Source: Bacteroidales bacterium (GTDB taxonomy: Bacteria > Bacteroidota > Bacteroidia > Bacteroidales > Tenuifilaceae). Taken from it: DNA of 64,000 nt. The notes beneath the pieces were generated by a model that saw only the letters and a program-made list of their open reading frames with translations, was not told the origin of the DNA and did no database searches. The position numbers and the translations under genes were made by a program. The stretch is from NCBI GenBank assembly GCA_003818205.1, contig RPRQ01000001.1, forward strand, positions 62,001 to 126,000, read 5' to 3'. This document shows, one piece after another, positions 1-8,258 of this stretch. Every line of letters starts with the position of its first letter. Positions within the stretch are counted from its first letter, which is position 1.

Positions 1-996
1 CAGGTCAAGAATATCGTTAATAAGTGTAAGTAAGCTATTCCCGCTCGATTCAATGGAATTGATATAATCCTTTTGGGTCTGGTCAATAATAGTGTATCTT
101 AACAGTTCGGTATATCCCAATATTGCATTTAAGGGTGTGCGTATGTCGTGGCTCATGTGGGCAAGAAACTCGCTTTTTGTCCTGTTCGCCTCTTCGGCTT
201 CGTATTTTGCCTCCTCAAGGTTTATGTTAATTTCTTCAAGCTGTCTTGTTCTTTCTTCCATTCTCATTTCAAGATCATTAATTAGCTTGCGGATTTCTTC
301 TTCGGCTCGTTTTCGTTCTGTAATATCTTTTACTATACCGTCGTAGGAAACGAGGTTTCCATTTGCATCATATTTAGGGATAACAGTATTGCAAACCCAT
401 CGGATTTCACCATTTTTACAAACAATACGGTGCTCGACAGGAGGTAATTCTATTTTTTTAAATATTTTTGAGAATTCATCGGCTACTCTTGCTCTTTCTT
501 CGGGAACAACCATGTTAATCCATAGATATGGGTTTATCATAAATTCTTTTGGCGAATACCCGGTAACCATTTCGCAAGATTCATTGTGAATTGTTTCAAC
601 AACCTCCCCATCTCTTACAATGGCAGTATATTGGTAATCGGTAAGGTATTTAGCAATGGCTTTATAGCGTTCTTCGCTTTCTTCTGCTATTTCTCGAACA
701 TTGTCAATATTCTCCTCATTTCTTTCTGTTTGTATAACCCCAGATAGGGCAATGTTTGTAGAATTATCAAAGGTTTTAGTGCAATTATTGCATCGATAAC
801 GCTTTAGGCCTTTATAAATTCTGGGACTATTGGTATCGGTGCTTTTGCAGTAGGGGCAAATTTTTACATTTTCTTTATTTAGGTCATTCCGAACGTCTGC
901 CAATTGAGGGTTTGCTTGATAATCTGATCCTAGGAGGTTGTATAGCTCAACCTTTTTTTCAATGCTAAGACCCTTTATTACATCTGGTAGTTTCAT
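1..996 (-). CDS. Sensor histidine kinase with N-terminal transposase-type zinc ribbon and PAS domain (3' end outside window)
   Basis: The ATG lies at 996 and 332 codons are open to the window edge. A short helical start (MKLPDVIKGLSIEKKVELY) leads into a zinc ribbon with CPYC (Cys47, Cys50) and CNNC (Cys69, Cys72), spaced as in the N-terminal ribbons of IS1595/IS1-type transposases. A PAS/PAC domain follows at about 113-230 (GYSPKEF, ending DITERKRAEEE), then a coiled coil and the HisKA box FLAHMSHDIRTPLNAILGY with phospho-acceptor His283. The ATPase domain must lie beyond position 1. There is no signal peptide or membrane segment, so it should be a cytoplasmic two-component sensor. The signal and partner regulator are unknown. 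The kinase call is firm. The ribbon could bind DNA, bind metal for sensing, or be structural. Confidence 0.9.
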   Translation of the reverse strand, partial: MKLPDVIKGLSIEKKVELYNLLGSDYQANPQLADVRNDLNKENVKICPYCKSTDTNSPRIYKGLKRYRCNNCTKTFDNSTNIALSGVIQTERNEENIDNVREIAEESEERYKAIAKYLTDYQYTAIVRDGEVVETIHNESCEMVTGYSPKEFMINPYLWINMVVPEERARVADEFSKIFKKIELPPVEHRIVCKNGEIRWVCNTVIPKYDANGNLVSYDGIVKDITERKRAEEEIRKLINDLEMRMEERTRQLEEININLEEAKYEAEEANRTKSEFLAHMSHDIRTPLNAILGYTELLRYTIIDQTQKDYINSIESSGNSLLTLINDILDL

Positions 997-1876
997 AGCT
1001 GTTAATATCAACGACTATTAAGGAGATGACTAGTATCGTGTCAATTGTATTCTGACGCTAAAAAAAGGAAAAATTTTTATATCGCTGATGGGTAACCCAT
1101 TGGTTAAAAAAACAAATCAGCTCATATTTGACATAACGCTAGTACTCTTTTTCACGGTTTTACCTGATTTTTTTCTAAGCTGAGCTATACGAGCGAATCG
1201 AAGTAACGCTTTACTTAGGAATGATCCCCGACATAGAAAATGTTGGATTTCACCATGAGTAATAACTCCTGAAGTTATACTAAATTAGTACATTTTTACT
1301 TTTGGTTCAGAGAGCGCTCCATCTTTTACTAGTTCTTTTTTAGGTGATGAAAAAAAGACCATAAATAACAGTTAAATGTAAACAAAAATAACCTATACGG
1401 TCAATCGATATCAATGATATACATCATCATAACAAAAAAAAAACGATGTAGAGTTTAATGGCTAATCAAATACTTCTACATTGAATTCGTACATTTAGTA
1501 CAACCCGGGTGGGCAAAAGAATAGGATACTAATCCTTTATAAACTGGATTTGGAGTTATATCAGAAACTGTTTAAATTTCATTTGTTTAAAAAACTTTTT
1601 TAAAATTTAAGGCTTTAATTAACAACCTTGTAGTACCAAATTTTCGCAAAAGAAAAGTACCAGTTTAGGAAAAGGAAAAAGCCTTCAACTTTGAATTCGC
1701 AAAACTCAAAAGATATGAAGGCATTAATAGATTAATCCTAGCCTTATTTTAAGCCCTGGGGTTGCTTTTTGTATTCCCTTTTTATTACCAATTATTTGCC
1801 AATATTTTTCTATATTAGTACTAACTTTTATTTAGGTGTCAATTAATTAATAATGAATCAATAACATTTATAACTT
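997..1876. other. Gene-free AT-rich stretch
   Basis: About 880 bases lie between the divergent kinase start and the first MITE copy. No plausible coding frame, tRNA or known RNA was seen. The only structure noticed is an inverted pair near 1680-1730 (GCCTTCA ... TGAAGGC). It holds the upstream regions of the kinase and possibly of the WG-caspase gene, but no clear promoter was found. Confidence 0.5.
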
Positions 1877-2090
1877 AACGTGAGTTCGATCTAATAATAC
1901 ATATTATGTCGTTATTTATTAGTGCTTTAATGCTAATATTATGATTTTGGAATACTGGAATGATGGAATATTGGGGTTTCTTCTAACTTTTTCTTTCCAA
2001 TATTCCACTTTTCCATCATTCCATTTTCCCCAATAAAACAAAGCATTGATAATACAGCATTTAAATTGTTTCTTACGTCGAGCTGACGTT
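1877..2090. repeat. MITE-like element, copy 1
   Basis: A 214 bp element whose ends are inverted repeats (AACGTGAGTTCGAT at the left, CGAGCTGACGTT at the right). It is flanked by a perfect 5 bp direct repeat AACTT (1872-1876 and 2091-2095), as expected for a target-site duplication. The interior has an imperfect hairpin of GGAATGATGGAATATTGG type. It contains no ORF. Related copies are at 14189, 29224, 39178 and 57883. This copy lies just upstream of the WG-caspase gene. Confidence 0.75.
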
Positions 2091-2135
2091 AACTTAGTAG
2101 GTTAAATCAAGTATAAAATCTTAAAAATACGAGCC

Positions 2136-4880
2136 ATGGTTAAAGCATATAAAAAACTCTTGCCCATTCTTTTCCTGAGTATGACGTTACACTCCATTGC
2201 CCAAAAGAGCTACAAACCTGTTATCGATTACTTATATACCTATCAATTTTCATTTCCTGCAAATGGATTATCATCAGTAGTGAAGGATGGGAAATACGGT
2301 TTTATCGACCAAACAGGTAAACCAGTTGTTGATTATAAATATGATCATTCTTATGGTTTTTCAGATAATGGATTAGCCATGGTAACTATGAATGGCAAGT
2401 GGGGGTTGATTAATAGTACAGGATCAGAAGTTCTTGGATGTTACGAATATGGTAGTATGTTTGCTGGTTTTCACAAAGGTCTAGTTCAAGTTACAAAAAA
2501 TTGGAAATATGGTTATATTGACCGAAGTGGAAAACTAATTATTGATTGTCAGTTCGACTATGCATCATCGTTCTCCGACAAAGGTCTAGCGTGTGTCAAG
2601 AAGAATGGCAAGTGGGGCTATATAGATATTACAGGGAAGATGATTATTCCCTACCAATTTGATTATGCTTACGACTTCGAAAACGATTTAGCATTGGTTT
2701 TGAAAAATGATAAGTATGGCTTCATCAACATTATTGGTAAACTAGTAATCGATTGTGTGTACGATGATGCAAAGAATTTTTGGGAGAATGGATTTGCTAA
2801 GGTTAAGAAAGATGGGAAGTTAGGTTGGATAGATAAAAGCGGAAAAATATTCCTTGATGATGTAAAGGATTTTTCTGAGAATGGTCTTGCAGTGGCTCGA
2901 AAGGGAGATAAATGGGGTTTCATTAAAAGGAATGGAAAGACAGCAATTGATTACCAGTTTAATGGTGCGTTTGATTTTTCGCAGAATGGACTTGCTGCAG
3001 TAAAAAAGGGCGAGAAGTGGGGATTTATTAATGAAAAAGGCGATGTTGTGATTGATTATCAATTTAATGGTGTTACAAGTTTCGCTCCAAACGGTATGGC
3101 AGGTGTTAATAAGGATGGTAAAAGAGGATATATTAATCAAACTGGAAAATTTGTAATATCCGATTCTCAGTACGAAACAGTTGCGATGTTCTCGCTTAGC
3201 AATTGGGCATTTGTAAAAAAGAATGGGAAATGGACCTATATCGACCAAACTGGCAAGGAGATAACAGGTTACATGTTTGATGAAGTTATTAGATCTTACC
3301 CCAATGAGTTTTCCAAAATAAAGAAGGATGGGAAATTAGGTTTTATTGACCCAACCGGAAGGATATTAATTAAATGTCAGTTCGATGATGTGCGCAGCTT
3401 CATCAATGGATTGTGCGCAGTTCAGAAGGGAGGGAAATGGGGTTATATTGATGAGCAAGGTAATTTGGTTGTCAATTATCAGTTCGAAGATGCGGGGATT
3501 AAGTCAAATAATGGGTTGATATGTGTGAAAAAGAATGGAAAGTGGGGGTGTGTAAAACAGGTTAAACCAATGGATGATATTGCCAACTATGTTAAAACGG
3601 AGATAGGTAAATGGCAACAGAAAGGTAAGTATGAAACATCCGATGCATATACAGCAAGGGTTACAGAAGAAAACTCTAGAAAGAAAGTTGAGGAATTAAT
3701 GTATCTGGCAACGCAAAATATTGCACCAAACTATTGCGATTGGAAATCAATAATAAATGAGTACGATCCCGATAACCAAACATTTAAAGTAGATATTGGG
3801 GGTTTGTCATCAATCTACGTAAAAGTACCAGTAACAGAAGCTGAAGCTTTTGATACATCAGCAAACAAGCTGCAATTCTCCAATATTCAATACGCGCTTG
3901 ATTCGGAGGGGAATGTTTTCCTGCAAAAGGCAACTATTAATAACCCAGCTAATGAAAAGTCCTATGTCTATTCATCAACCGATAACGCTACATTTGCCTA
4001 CACACAGCTCAATATCAACCTCGATCCTTTAAAGTTAAACGTACAAACTGCTTCAAATACCCAATCGGTTAACACCGAAACTAAAACCATTACAGTGGGT
4101 CAGTCGGATGTTGATGTGAATATACCTACAAACCCACAAACCAACGACAAGACGTTTGTAGTAATCATTGCCAATGAGAACTACCAAAAGGAGGTCAAAG
4201 TAAAATTTGCTTCGAATGATGGCAAGGTTTTTAAGCAATACTGCGAGAAAACGCTTGGAATTCCATCTCAAAATATACATTTAGCCGTTGACGCTACCTT
4301 CGGCAATATGAAATCGGAAATAAAATGGATAGCTGATGTTATAGCAGCCTATAATGGTCATGCGAAAGTAATCTTTTTTTATGCCGGACATGGTATGCCC
4401 AATGAAACAGATAAATCTTCATACTTACTGCCTGTAGATGGATTTTCATCAGACTTTGAGACTGCCATCAAGCTGAACGATTTGTATAGCCGTTTAACAG
4501 CAAATCCCGTTCAGGAAGTTACTTTCATAATGGATGCTTGCTTTAGCGGTAGTGCGCGCGATAATGGGATGCTTGCTGAGGCGAGGGGCGTAAAGATTAA
4601 ACCTAGAACTGAGGTGTTGAATGGCAATAGTATTGTTTTTAGTGCTGCAACAGGCGATGAGACAGCTTATCCTTACACAGCAAAGCAGCATGGTTTGTTT
4701 ACCTATTTTCTTCTAAAGAAACTACAAGAAACTAAGGGGGATGTTACTTACAAGGATTTATTCGATTATATCAAAACAAATGTTGGACAACAATCTGTTG
4801 TTGTGAATCAAAAATCGCAAACGCCACAATTACAGACAAGTAAAAACTTGCAAGAGTGGGAGACGATGAAGTTGAAGTAA
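2136..4880 (+). CDS. Secreted WG-repeat protein with C-terminal caspase (C14) domain
   Basis: A 914-residue protein that begins with a signal peptide (cleavage near SIAQ, residue 22). Thirteen WG repeats of the form KxGxIDxTGK...YxFD fill about residues 25-480 and probably form a solenoid or propeller-like binding region. A linker of about 200 residues follows. Residues about 680-905 form a caspase-like domain: catalytic His752 in FYAGHG and Cys802 in MDACFSG, with the usual fold order (VVIIANENY near the start). This looks like an active bacterial metacaspase-type protease, exported to the periplasm or surface; the substrate is unknown. It stands alone between a MITE and a convergent terminator-like hairpin. 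WG repeats often serve for protein binding, so they may choose the target. Confidence 0.9.
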   Translation: MVKAYKKLLPILFLSMTLHSIAQKSYKPVIDYLYTYQFSFPANGLSSVVKDGKYGFIDQTGKPVVDYKYDHSYGFSDNGLAMVTMNGKWGLINSTGSEVLGCYEYGSMFAGFHKGLVQVTKNWKYGYIDRSGKLIIDCQFDYASSFSDKGLACVKKNGKWGYIDITGKMIIPYQFDYAYDFENDLALVLKNDKYGFINIIGKLVIDCVYDDAKNFWENGFAKVKKDGKLGWIDKSGKIFLDDVKDFSENGLAVARKGDKWGFIKRNGKTAIDYQFNGAFDFSQNGLAAVKKGEKWGFINEKGDVVIDYQFNGVTSFAPNGMAGVNKDGKRGYINQTGKFVISDSQYETVAMFSLSNWAFVKKNGKWTYIDQTGKEITGYMFDEVIRSYPNEFSKIKKDGKLGFIDPTGRILIKCQFDDVRSFINGLCAVQKGGKWGYIDEQGNLVVNYQFEDAGIKSNNGLICVKKNGKWGCVKQVKPMDDIANYVKTEIGKWQQKGKYETSDAYTARVTEENSRKKVEELMYLATQNIAPNYCDWKSIINEYDPDNQTFKVDIGGLSSIYVKVPVTEAEAFDTSANKLQFSNIQYALDSEGNVFLQKATINNPANEKSYVYSSTDNATFAYTQLNINLDPLKLNVQTASNTQSVNTETKTITVGQSDVDVNIPTNPQTNDKTFVVIIANENYQKEVKVKFASNDGKVFKQYCEKTLGIPSQNIHLAVDATFGNMKSEIKWIADVIAAYNGHAKVIFFYAGHGMPNETDKSSYLLPVDGFSSDFETAIKLNDLYSRLTANPVQEVTFIMDACFSGSARDNGMLAEARGVKIKPRTEVLNGNSIVFSAATGDETAYPYTAKQHGLFTYFLLKKLQETKGDVTYKDLFDYIKTNVGQQSVVVNQKSQTPQLQTSKNLQEWETMKLK

Positions 4881-4881
4881 A

Positions 4882-4958
4882 AAAGTACTTAAAGTGCCTA
4901 AAATGCCTAGAGTTTGTGGAAATACTATAGGCACTCCAAGTACACAGTACTTTAGGCA
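4882..4958. terminator. Inverted repeat between convergent genes (bidirectional terminator candidate)
   Basis: The arm GTACTTAAAGTGCCTAAA is matched imperfectly (about 16 of 18) by TATAGGCACTCCAAGTAC 25 bases later, and a second partial arm AGTACTTTAGGCA follows. It fills the gap between the stop codons of the plus-strand caspase gene and the minus-strand TPR gene, so it probably ends both transcripts. The arms share the GTGCCTA wording of the 18304-18359 hairpin. Confidence 0.5.
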
Positions 4959-4962
4959 ATTC

Positions 4963-5238
4963 TTAATGGTTAAGCAAATCAGGATTTCTGAATGAAATTA
5001 TACTGTTAATCATCTCAATGGAGGCCTTCGCTTCGCAATGATTGGGGTCGATATCAACGGTTTTATGAAAATCGTTCAGGGCTGCAATCATATCTCCCTT
5101 CATTCGGTGCACCTTCCCTCTATGAAACCATGCGTTAGCATTCAATTTATCTTCATTTATCGCTTGGGCTAGGAAACGCTCTGCTTTGTCGATATTCCCC
5201 TCGGAGAGGTGTTGAATTCCATATTCAAGGTTGTTCAT
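4963..5238 (-). CDS. Small TPR-repeat protein
   Basis: A 91-residue protein when started at the ATG at 5238 (MNNLEYGIQHL). A GTG start at 5262 would add eight residues and is less likely. Two TPR-like helix pairs are visible (GIQHLSEGNIDKAERFLAQA and AWFHRGKVHRMKGDMIAAL), followed by a short helix. TPRs mediate protein contacts; no enzymatic motif is present and there is no signal peptide. It lies 30 bp downstream of nadD on the same strand and is probably co-transcribed with it. The partner is unknown. Confidence 0.7.
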   Translation of the reverse strand: MNNLEYGIQHLSEGNIDKAERFLAQAINEDKLNANAWFHRGKVHRMKGDMIAALNDFHKTVDIDPNHCEAKASIEMINSIISFRNPDLLNH

Positions 5239-5268
5239 TCGATGTGGTTTTGAAAATAACACGCAAGG

Positions 5269-5853
5269 TTAAGGCTTTGTTCGATACAATCCTAAATCGT
5301 TGATGTATTCCAAAATGTATTCGGGCAAATAGCACTGCACATTTTCGCCATCCATAATTAATTGCCTTATTTGGGTTGACGAATAATTTACAAGTGGTGC
5401 ATTGATAATTTTTATCGGGTACTTCTTTGTTAGCTCATCCGTATTACTACCTTCACGTGGATATATAAGGATTTTATTGTTATAAAGAAGATCATCATAG
5501 TCTTTCCACTTGGTGATGGAATCCATCGAGTCGGAGCCAAGGATAATATAAAAGGTTCTATTCGGATATTTTATTTTCAACTCTTTTATGGTATCGACTG
5601 TGTATGATGGCCGTGGCATGCTCATTTCAATATCGCAAACCATCATCCTGTTTTCATTGAAAGGGATAGCCCTTTTCACCATCTCTAAGCGATGGTGATC
5701 GGGCGCAAGCGAATCTTTATCCTTTAATGGGTTTTGAGGGCTTACAACAAACCAAATTTCGTCAACTTCAGTAAAATCGACGATATAGTTGGCGATAGCG
5801 AGATGCCCCTTATGGAATGGGTTGAATGAGCCGAAGTATAAGCCTGTTCTCAT
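5269..5853 (-). CDS. nadD: Nicotinate-nucleotide adenylyltransferase
   Basis: This 194-residue enzyme adenylates nicotinate mononucleotide to deamido-NAD in NAD biosynthesis in the cytoplasm. The nucleotidyltransferase motif GSFNPFHKGHLAIA (residues 8-21, with the HxGH-type signature) and the C-terminal SSTQIR motif are both intact. Length is normal for the family. The ATG is at 5853. Upstream lie REP repeats and the RAYT gene, then yicC. In many Bacteroidota yicC, gmk and nadD are adjacent; here gmk is absent between them. Confidence 0.95.
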   Translation of the reverse strand: MRTGLYFGSFNPFHKGHLAIANYIVDFTEVDEIWFVVSPQNPLKDKDSLAPDHHRLEMVKRAIPFNENRMMVCDIEMSMPRPSYTVDTIKELKIKYPNRTFYIILGSDSMDSITKWKDYDDLLYNNKILIYPREGSNTDELTKKYPIKIINAPLVNYSSTQIRQLIMDGENVQCYLPEYILEYINDLGLYRTKP

Positions 5854-5909
5854 TATTTTATTTTGTACATTTGATCTAAGCCTTGAATTACAATAGTTAA
5901 AATTCTGTC

Positions 5910-6487
5910 ATCCCTTCGGGATTCTAGCTGTTAAGTTGTTTATTTGTTATAATCGTATCACCCCTTCGGGGTTTCTATTTGTCAGATAGTTCGCTAATTT
6001 ATAATTATTTCATCCCTTCGGGATTTTTTTTTGTTAGATTGGTTGCTAAAGATTAATCATATCATTCCTTCGAGATTCTAGCTGTTAAGTTGTTTATTTG
6101 TTATAATCGTATCACCCCTTCGGGGTTTCTATTTGTCAGATAGTTCGCTAAGTAATAATCATATCATTCTTTCGGGATTCTAGCTGTTAAGTTGTTTATT
6201 TGTTATAATCATATCACCCCTTCGGGGTTTCTATTTGTCAGATAGTTCGCTAAGTTATAATTATTTCATCCCTTCGGGATTTTTTTTTGTTGTTAGATTG
6301 GTTGCTAAAGATTAATCATGTCATCTTCCAGCTGTTAAGTTGTTTATTTGTTACAATCATACCACCCCTTCGGGGTTCTACCTATGTGTTCTTTCGTTAA
6401 CAAGCAATAAATAACCCGATTAAAAGCCCGAAGGGCTGATATAATTGTAGTGTTTTACAAACCATTATCATTTAACCCCGAAGGGGT
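5910..6487. repeat. REP hairpin array 1 (downstream side of RAYT)
   Basis: About eleven short hairpins are spaced roughly 50 bp apart. Two unit types alternate: ATCCCTTCGGGAT, followed by a spacer with TAGCTGTTAAGTTG, and ACCCCTTCGGGGT, followed by a spacer with TTTGTCAGATAGTTCGCT. Clear stems are at 5910, 5960, 6012, 6114, 6216, 6268 and 6364. Decayed ones are at 6064 and 6166. Inverted-orientation stems are at 6425 and 6475, the last inside the RAYT coding region. The stems have the TTCG tetraloop typical of REP elements. This is probably DNA mobilised by the adjacent transposase. Confidence 0.9.
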
Positions 6488-6955
6488 GATATTATCTTCA
6501 TCCCAATCAAATAGATATTTTTCATCATATTCAATTTCAAATTGCTTCAAGAATTCTATATATTCTTCCTTGAAGGTTCTCTTGCGATGATGTTCTTCTT
6601 GTTTTAAAATGTATTGGTAAACATTTTCAATCTGGGATTGTGAATATGAGAATGAACCAAAACCTTCTTGCCATGAGAACTTTCCCCTAACAAATTTTTG
6701 GCTGTTGATAAAATTGCTAGAGTTATTTTTTAAGTCTCTTACTAAATCTGATAGAGCCATAGAAGGTTTTAAGCCAATGAACAAATGAACATGATTAGAA
6801 ACCCCATTAACGATTATCGATTTTTGATTCTTACCCTTTATAATGCCTGCCATGTACTTAAAAACTTCTTCTCTCCAAGGTTTTTGTAAAATATTTTGTC
6901 TGCCATTTACCGCAAACACTACTTGGATATAGATTTGAGAATATGTTCCAGCCAT
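6455..6955 (-). CDS. REP-associated tyrosine transposase (RAYT, Y1/IS200-like family)
   Basis: A 166-residue HUH-type single-strand nuclease. The metal-binding His-x-His motif is HVHLF (His55, His57), and the catalytic tyrosine lies in IENVYQYILKQEEHH (Tyr115 most likely, Tyr113 nearby). Family members cut and join REP hairpins on single-stranded DNA. It lies between two arrays of CCCTTCGGG hairpins, which are probably its substrates. Its last residues (ITPSGL, then NDNGL and stop) are encoded by a REP unit at 6475-6487, so the native C-terminus has probably been replaced by a repeat. The ATG at 6955 gives a family-typical N-terminus. Confidence 0.9.
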   Translation of the reverse strand: MAGTYSQIYIQVVFAVNGRQNILQKPWREEVFKYMAGIIKGKNQKSIIVNGVSNHVHLFIGLKPSMALSDLVRDLKNNSSNFINSQKFVRGKFSWQEGFGSFSYSQSQIENVYQYILKQEEHHRKRTFKEEYIEFLKQFEIEYDEKYLFDWDEDNITPSGLNDNGL

Positions 6956-7008
6956 ATTTTTAGAGGTATAGTTTTACCCGCAATTTATCATTTTCTAGAA
7001 AATATGTC

Positions 7009-7227
7009 ACCCCTTCGGGGTTTCTATTTGTTTGATAATTCACTAAGTTATAATCATATCACCCCTTCGGGGTTTCTATTTGTCAGATAGTTCGCTAAGT
7101 TATAATCATATCATCCCTTCGGGATTCTAGCTGTTAAGTTGTTTATTTGTTATAATCGTATCACCCCTTCGGGGTTTCAATTTGTCAGGTAGTTCGCTAA
7201 GGTATAATTATTTCATCCCTTCGGGAT
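7009..7227. repeat. REP hairpin array 2 (upstream side of RAYT)
   Basis: Five hairpins start at 7009, 7061, 7113, 7163 and 7215, with the same two unit types and spacers as array 1. The order is C-type, C-type, T-type, C-type, T-type. The array fills the gap between the RAYT start and the yicC stop. A degenerate GC-rich piece (GCCTGCCTGTC, about 7264) follows. No gene or clear promoter is visible in 6956-7299. Confidence 0.9.
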
Positions 7228-7299
7228 TCTAGCTGTAAAGTTGTTTATTTGTTGTTCGTTGATGCCTGCCTGTCTTGTTCGTAAACTGAAAGGGGATGT

Positions 7300-8178
7300 T
7301 TAAAGAATATTCAGCGATTGTTCCTTAATCTTCTCCAGCTCATCCTTCATGAGTACAACAAACTTTTGCATCTCGGCCTGGCTTGCCTTCGAGCCCAGGG
7401 TATTGATCTCACGACCCATTTCTTGAAGGATGAATCCGAGCTTACGTCCAACAGGATGAACCTCATTTACTGTATTAATAAAATATTCGCAATGGTTACG
7501 AAGTCGAACTTTCTCCTCGGTAACATCCATCTTTTCTAGATAGTATATAATCTCCTGCTCAAACCTATCGTTATCAACCTTTACATCTTTTCCAAGTTTT
7601 TTAAGGCCTTCTTGCAGTTTGACTTTAACCGTCTCCAAGCGTTGCTTTTCAAAAGGTTCAATTTTAACGAGTAGCTCCTCAATTAATAGAACACGTTCAG
7701 TAATATCTTTCTCAAGGGCTTTGCCCTCTTGCTCCCTGAAAAGAATCATTTTATCGATTGCAGCGTTGATGCATTCAAAAACCGCTTTCCATTCATCATC
7801 GGTTACCTCAACCTTCTCAATTTTCAGAACATCGGGTAAACGTAGTATCGTTTGAAATACTGGTTCGTTGGATAATGAGATATTACAATCTTCAGAGATT
7901 GCCTCAATTTGTTGATAGTACGATTTGAATATGCCTGCGTTGATGGGTGCGGCAACGTTCTCCTGCTTATCATCGTAGCTTATGTAAAAATCAATCTTTC
8001 CACGAATTAGCTTTGATGAGAGTAGGTTTCGTATGTCATACTCCCTATCGCGATAAATCATAGGGGTTTTAACGTTTAAATCGAGCTGCTTACTGTTCAG
8101 CGATTTTACCTCAACGGTAATACATTTACCGTTGAACTGAATTTCGGCTTTCCCAAAACCGGTCATTGATATTAGCAT
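7300..8178 (-). CDS. yicC: YicC/YloC family endoribonuclease
   Basis: A 292-residue protein with the family hallmarks: N-terminal MLISMTGFGKAE, the SLNSKQLDLN segment, and the C-terminal DUF1732 region with FILQEMGREINTLGSKA. Family members are cytoplasmic endoribonucleases with a role in RNA turnover. Length is normal and the ATG at 8178 matches the conserved start. A TAAATTTG box lies 20 bp upstream on the minus strand. In related genomes gmk and nadD follow directly; here the REP/RAYT block intervenes. Confidence 0.93.
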   Translation of the reverse strand: MLISMTGFGKAEIQFNGKCITVEVKSLNSKQLDLNVKTPMIYRDREYDIRNLLSSKLIRGKIDFYISYDDKQENVAAPINAGIFKSYYQQIEAISEDCNISLSNEPVFQTILRLPDVLKIEKVEVTDDEWKAVFECINAAIDKMILFREQEGKALEKDITERVLLIEELLVKIEPFEKQRLETVKVKLQEGLKKLGKDVKVDNDRFEQEIIYYLEKMDVTEEKVRLRNHCEYFINTVNEVHPVGRKLGFILQEMGREINTLGSKASQAEMQKFVVLMKDELEKIKEQSLNIL

Positions 8179-8197
8179 GGTAACTGTGTTTATTTAG

Positions 8198-8230
8198 CAA
8201 ATTTAGTTTTTTTTTAGAGAGTTTGACCAA
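8198..8230 (-). promoter_or_regulatory. Putative Bacteroidota-type promoter of yicC
   Basis: On the minus strand a TTGG element (8227-8230) precedes TAAATTTG (8198-8205) by 21 bases. This matches the TAnnTTTG -7 box and TTG -33 spacing of Bacteroidota promoters. Transcription would start only a few bases before the yicC ATG. Confidence 0.4.
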
Positions 8231-8258
8231 CCCATTGAGCAATCTCTTTATTTTGGGT

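Noticed and set aside
6896-7090. 64-codon plus-strand frame across the RAYT start and REP array
   Set aside because: It is the opposite strand of the transposase start followed by repeats.
5910-7227. Regular repeats about 50 bp apart that might be read as a CRISPR array
   Set aside because: Units are of two alternating types, the intervals are themselves repeated, there are no unique spacers or cas genes, and a Y1 transposase lies inside. REP array explains it.
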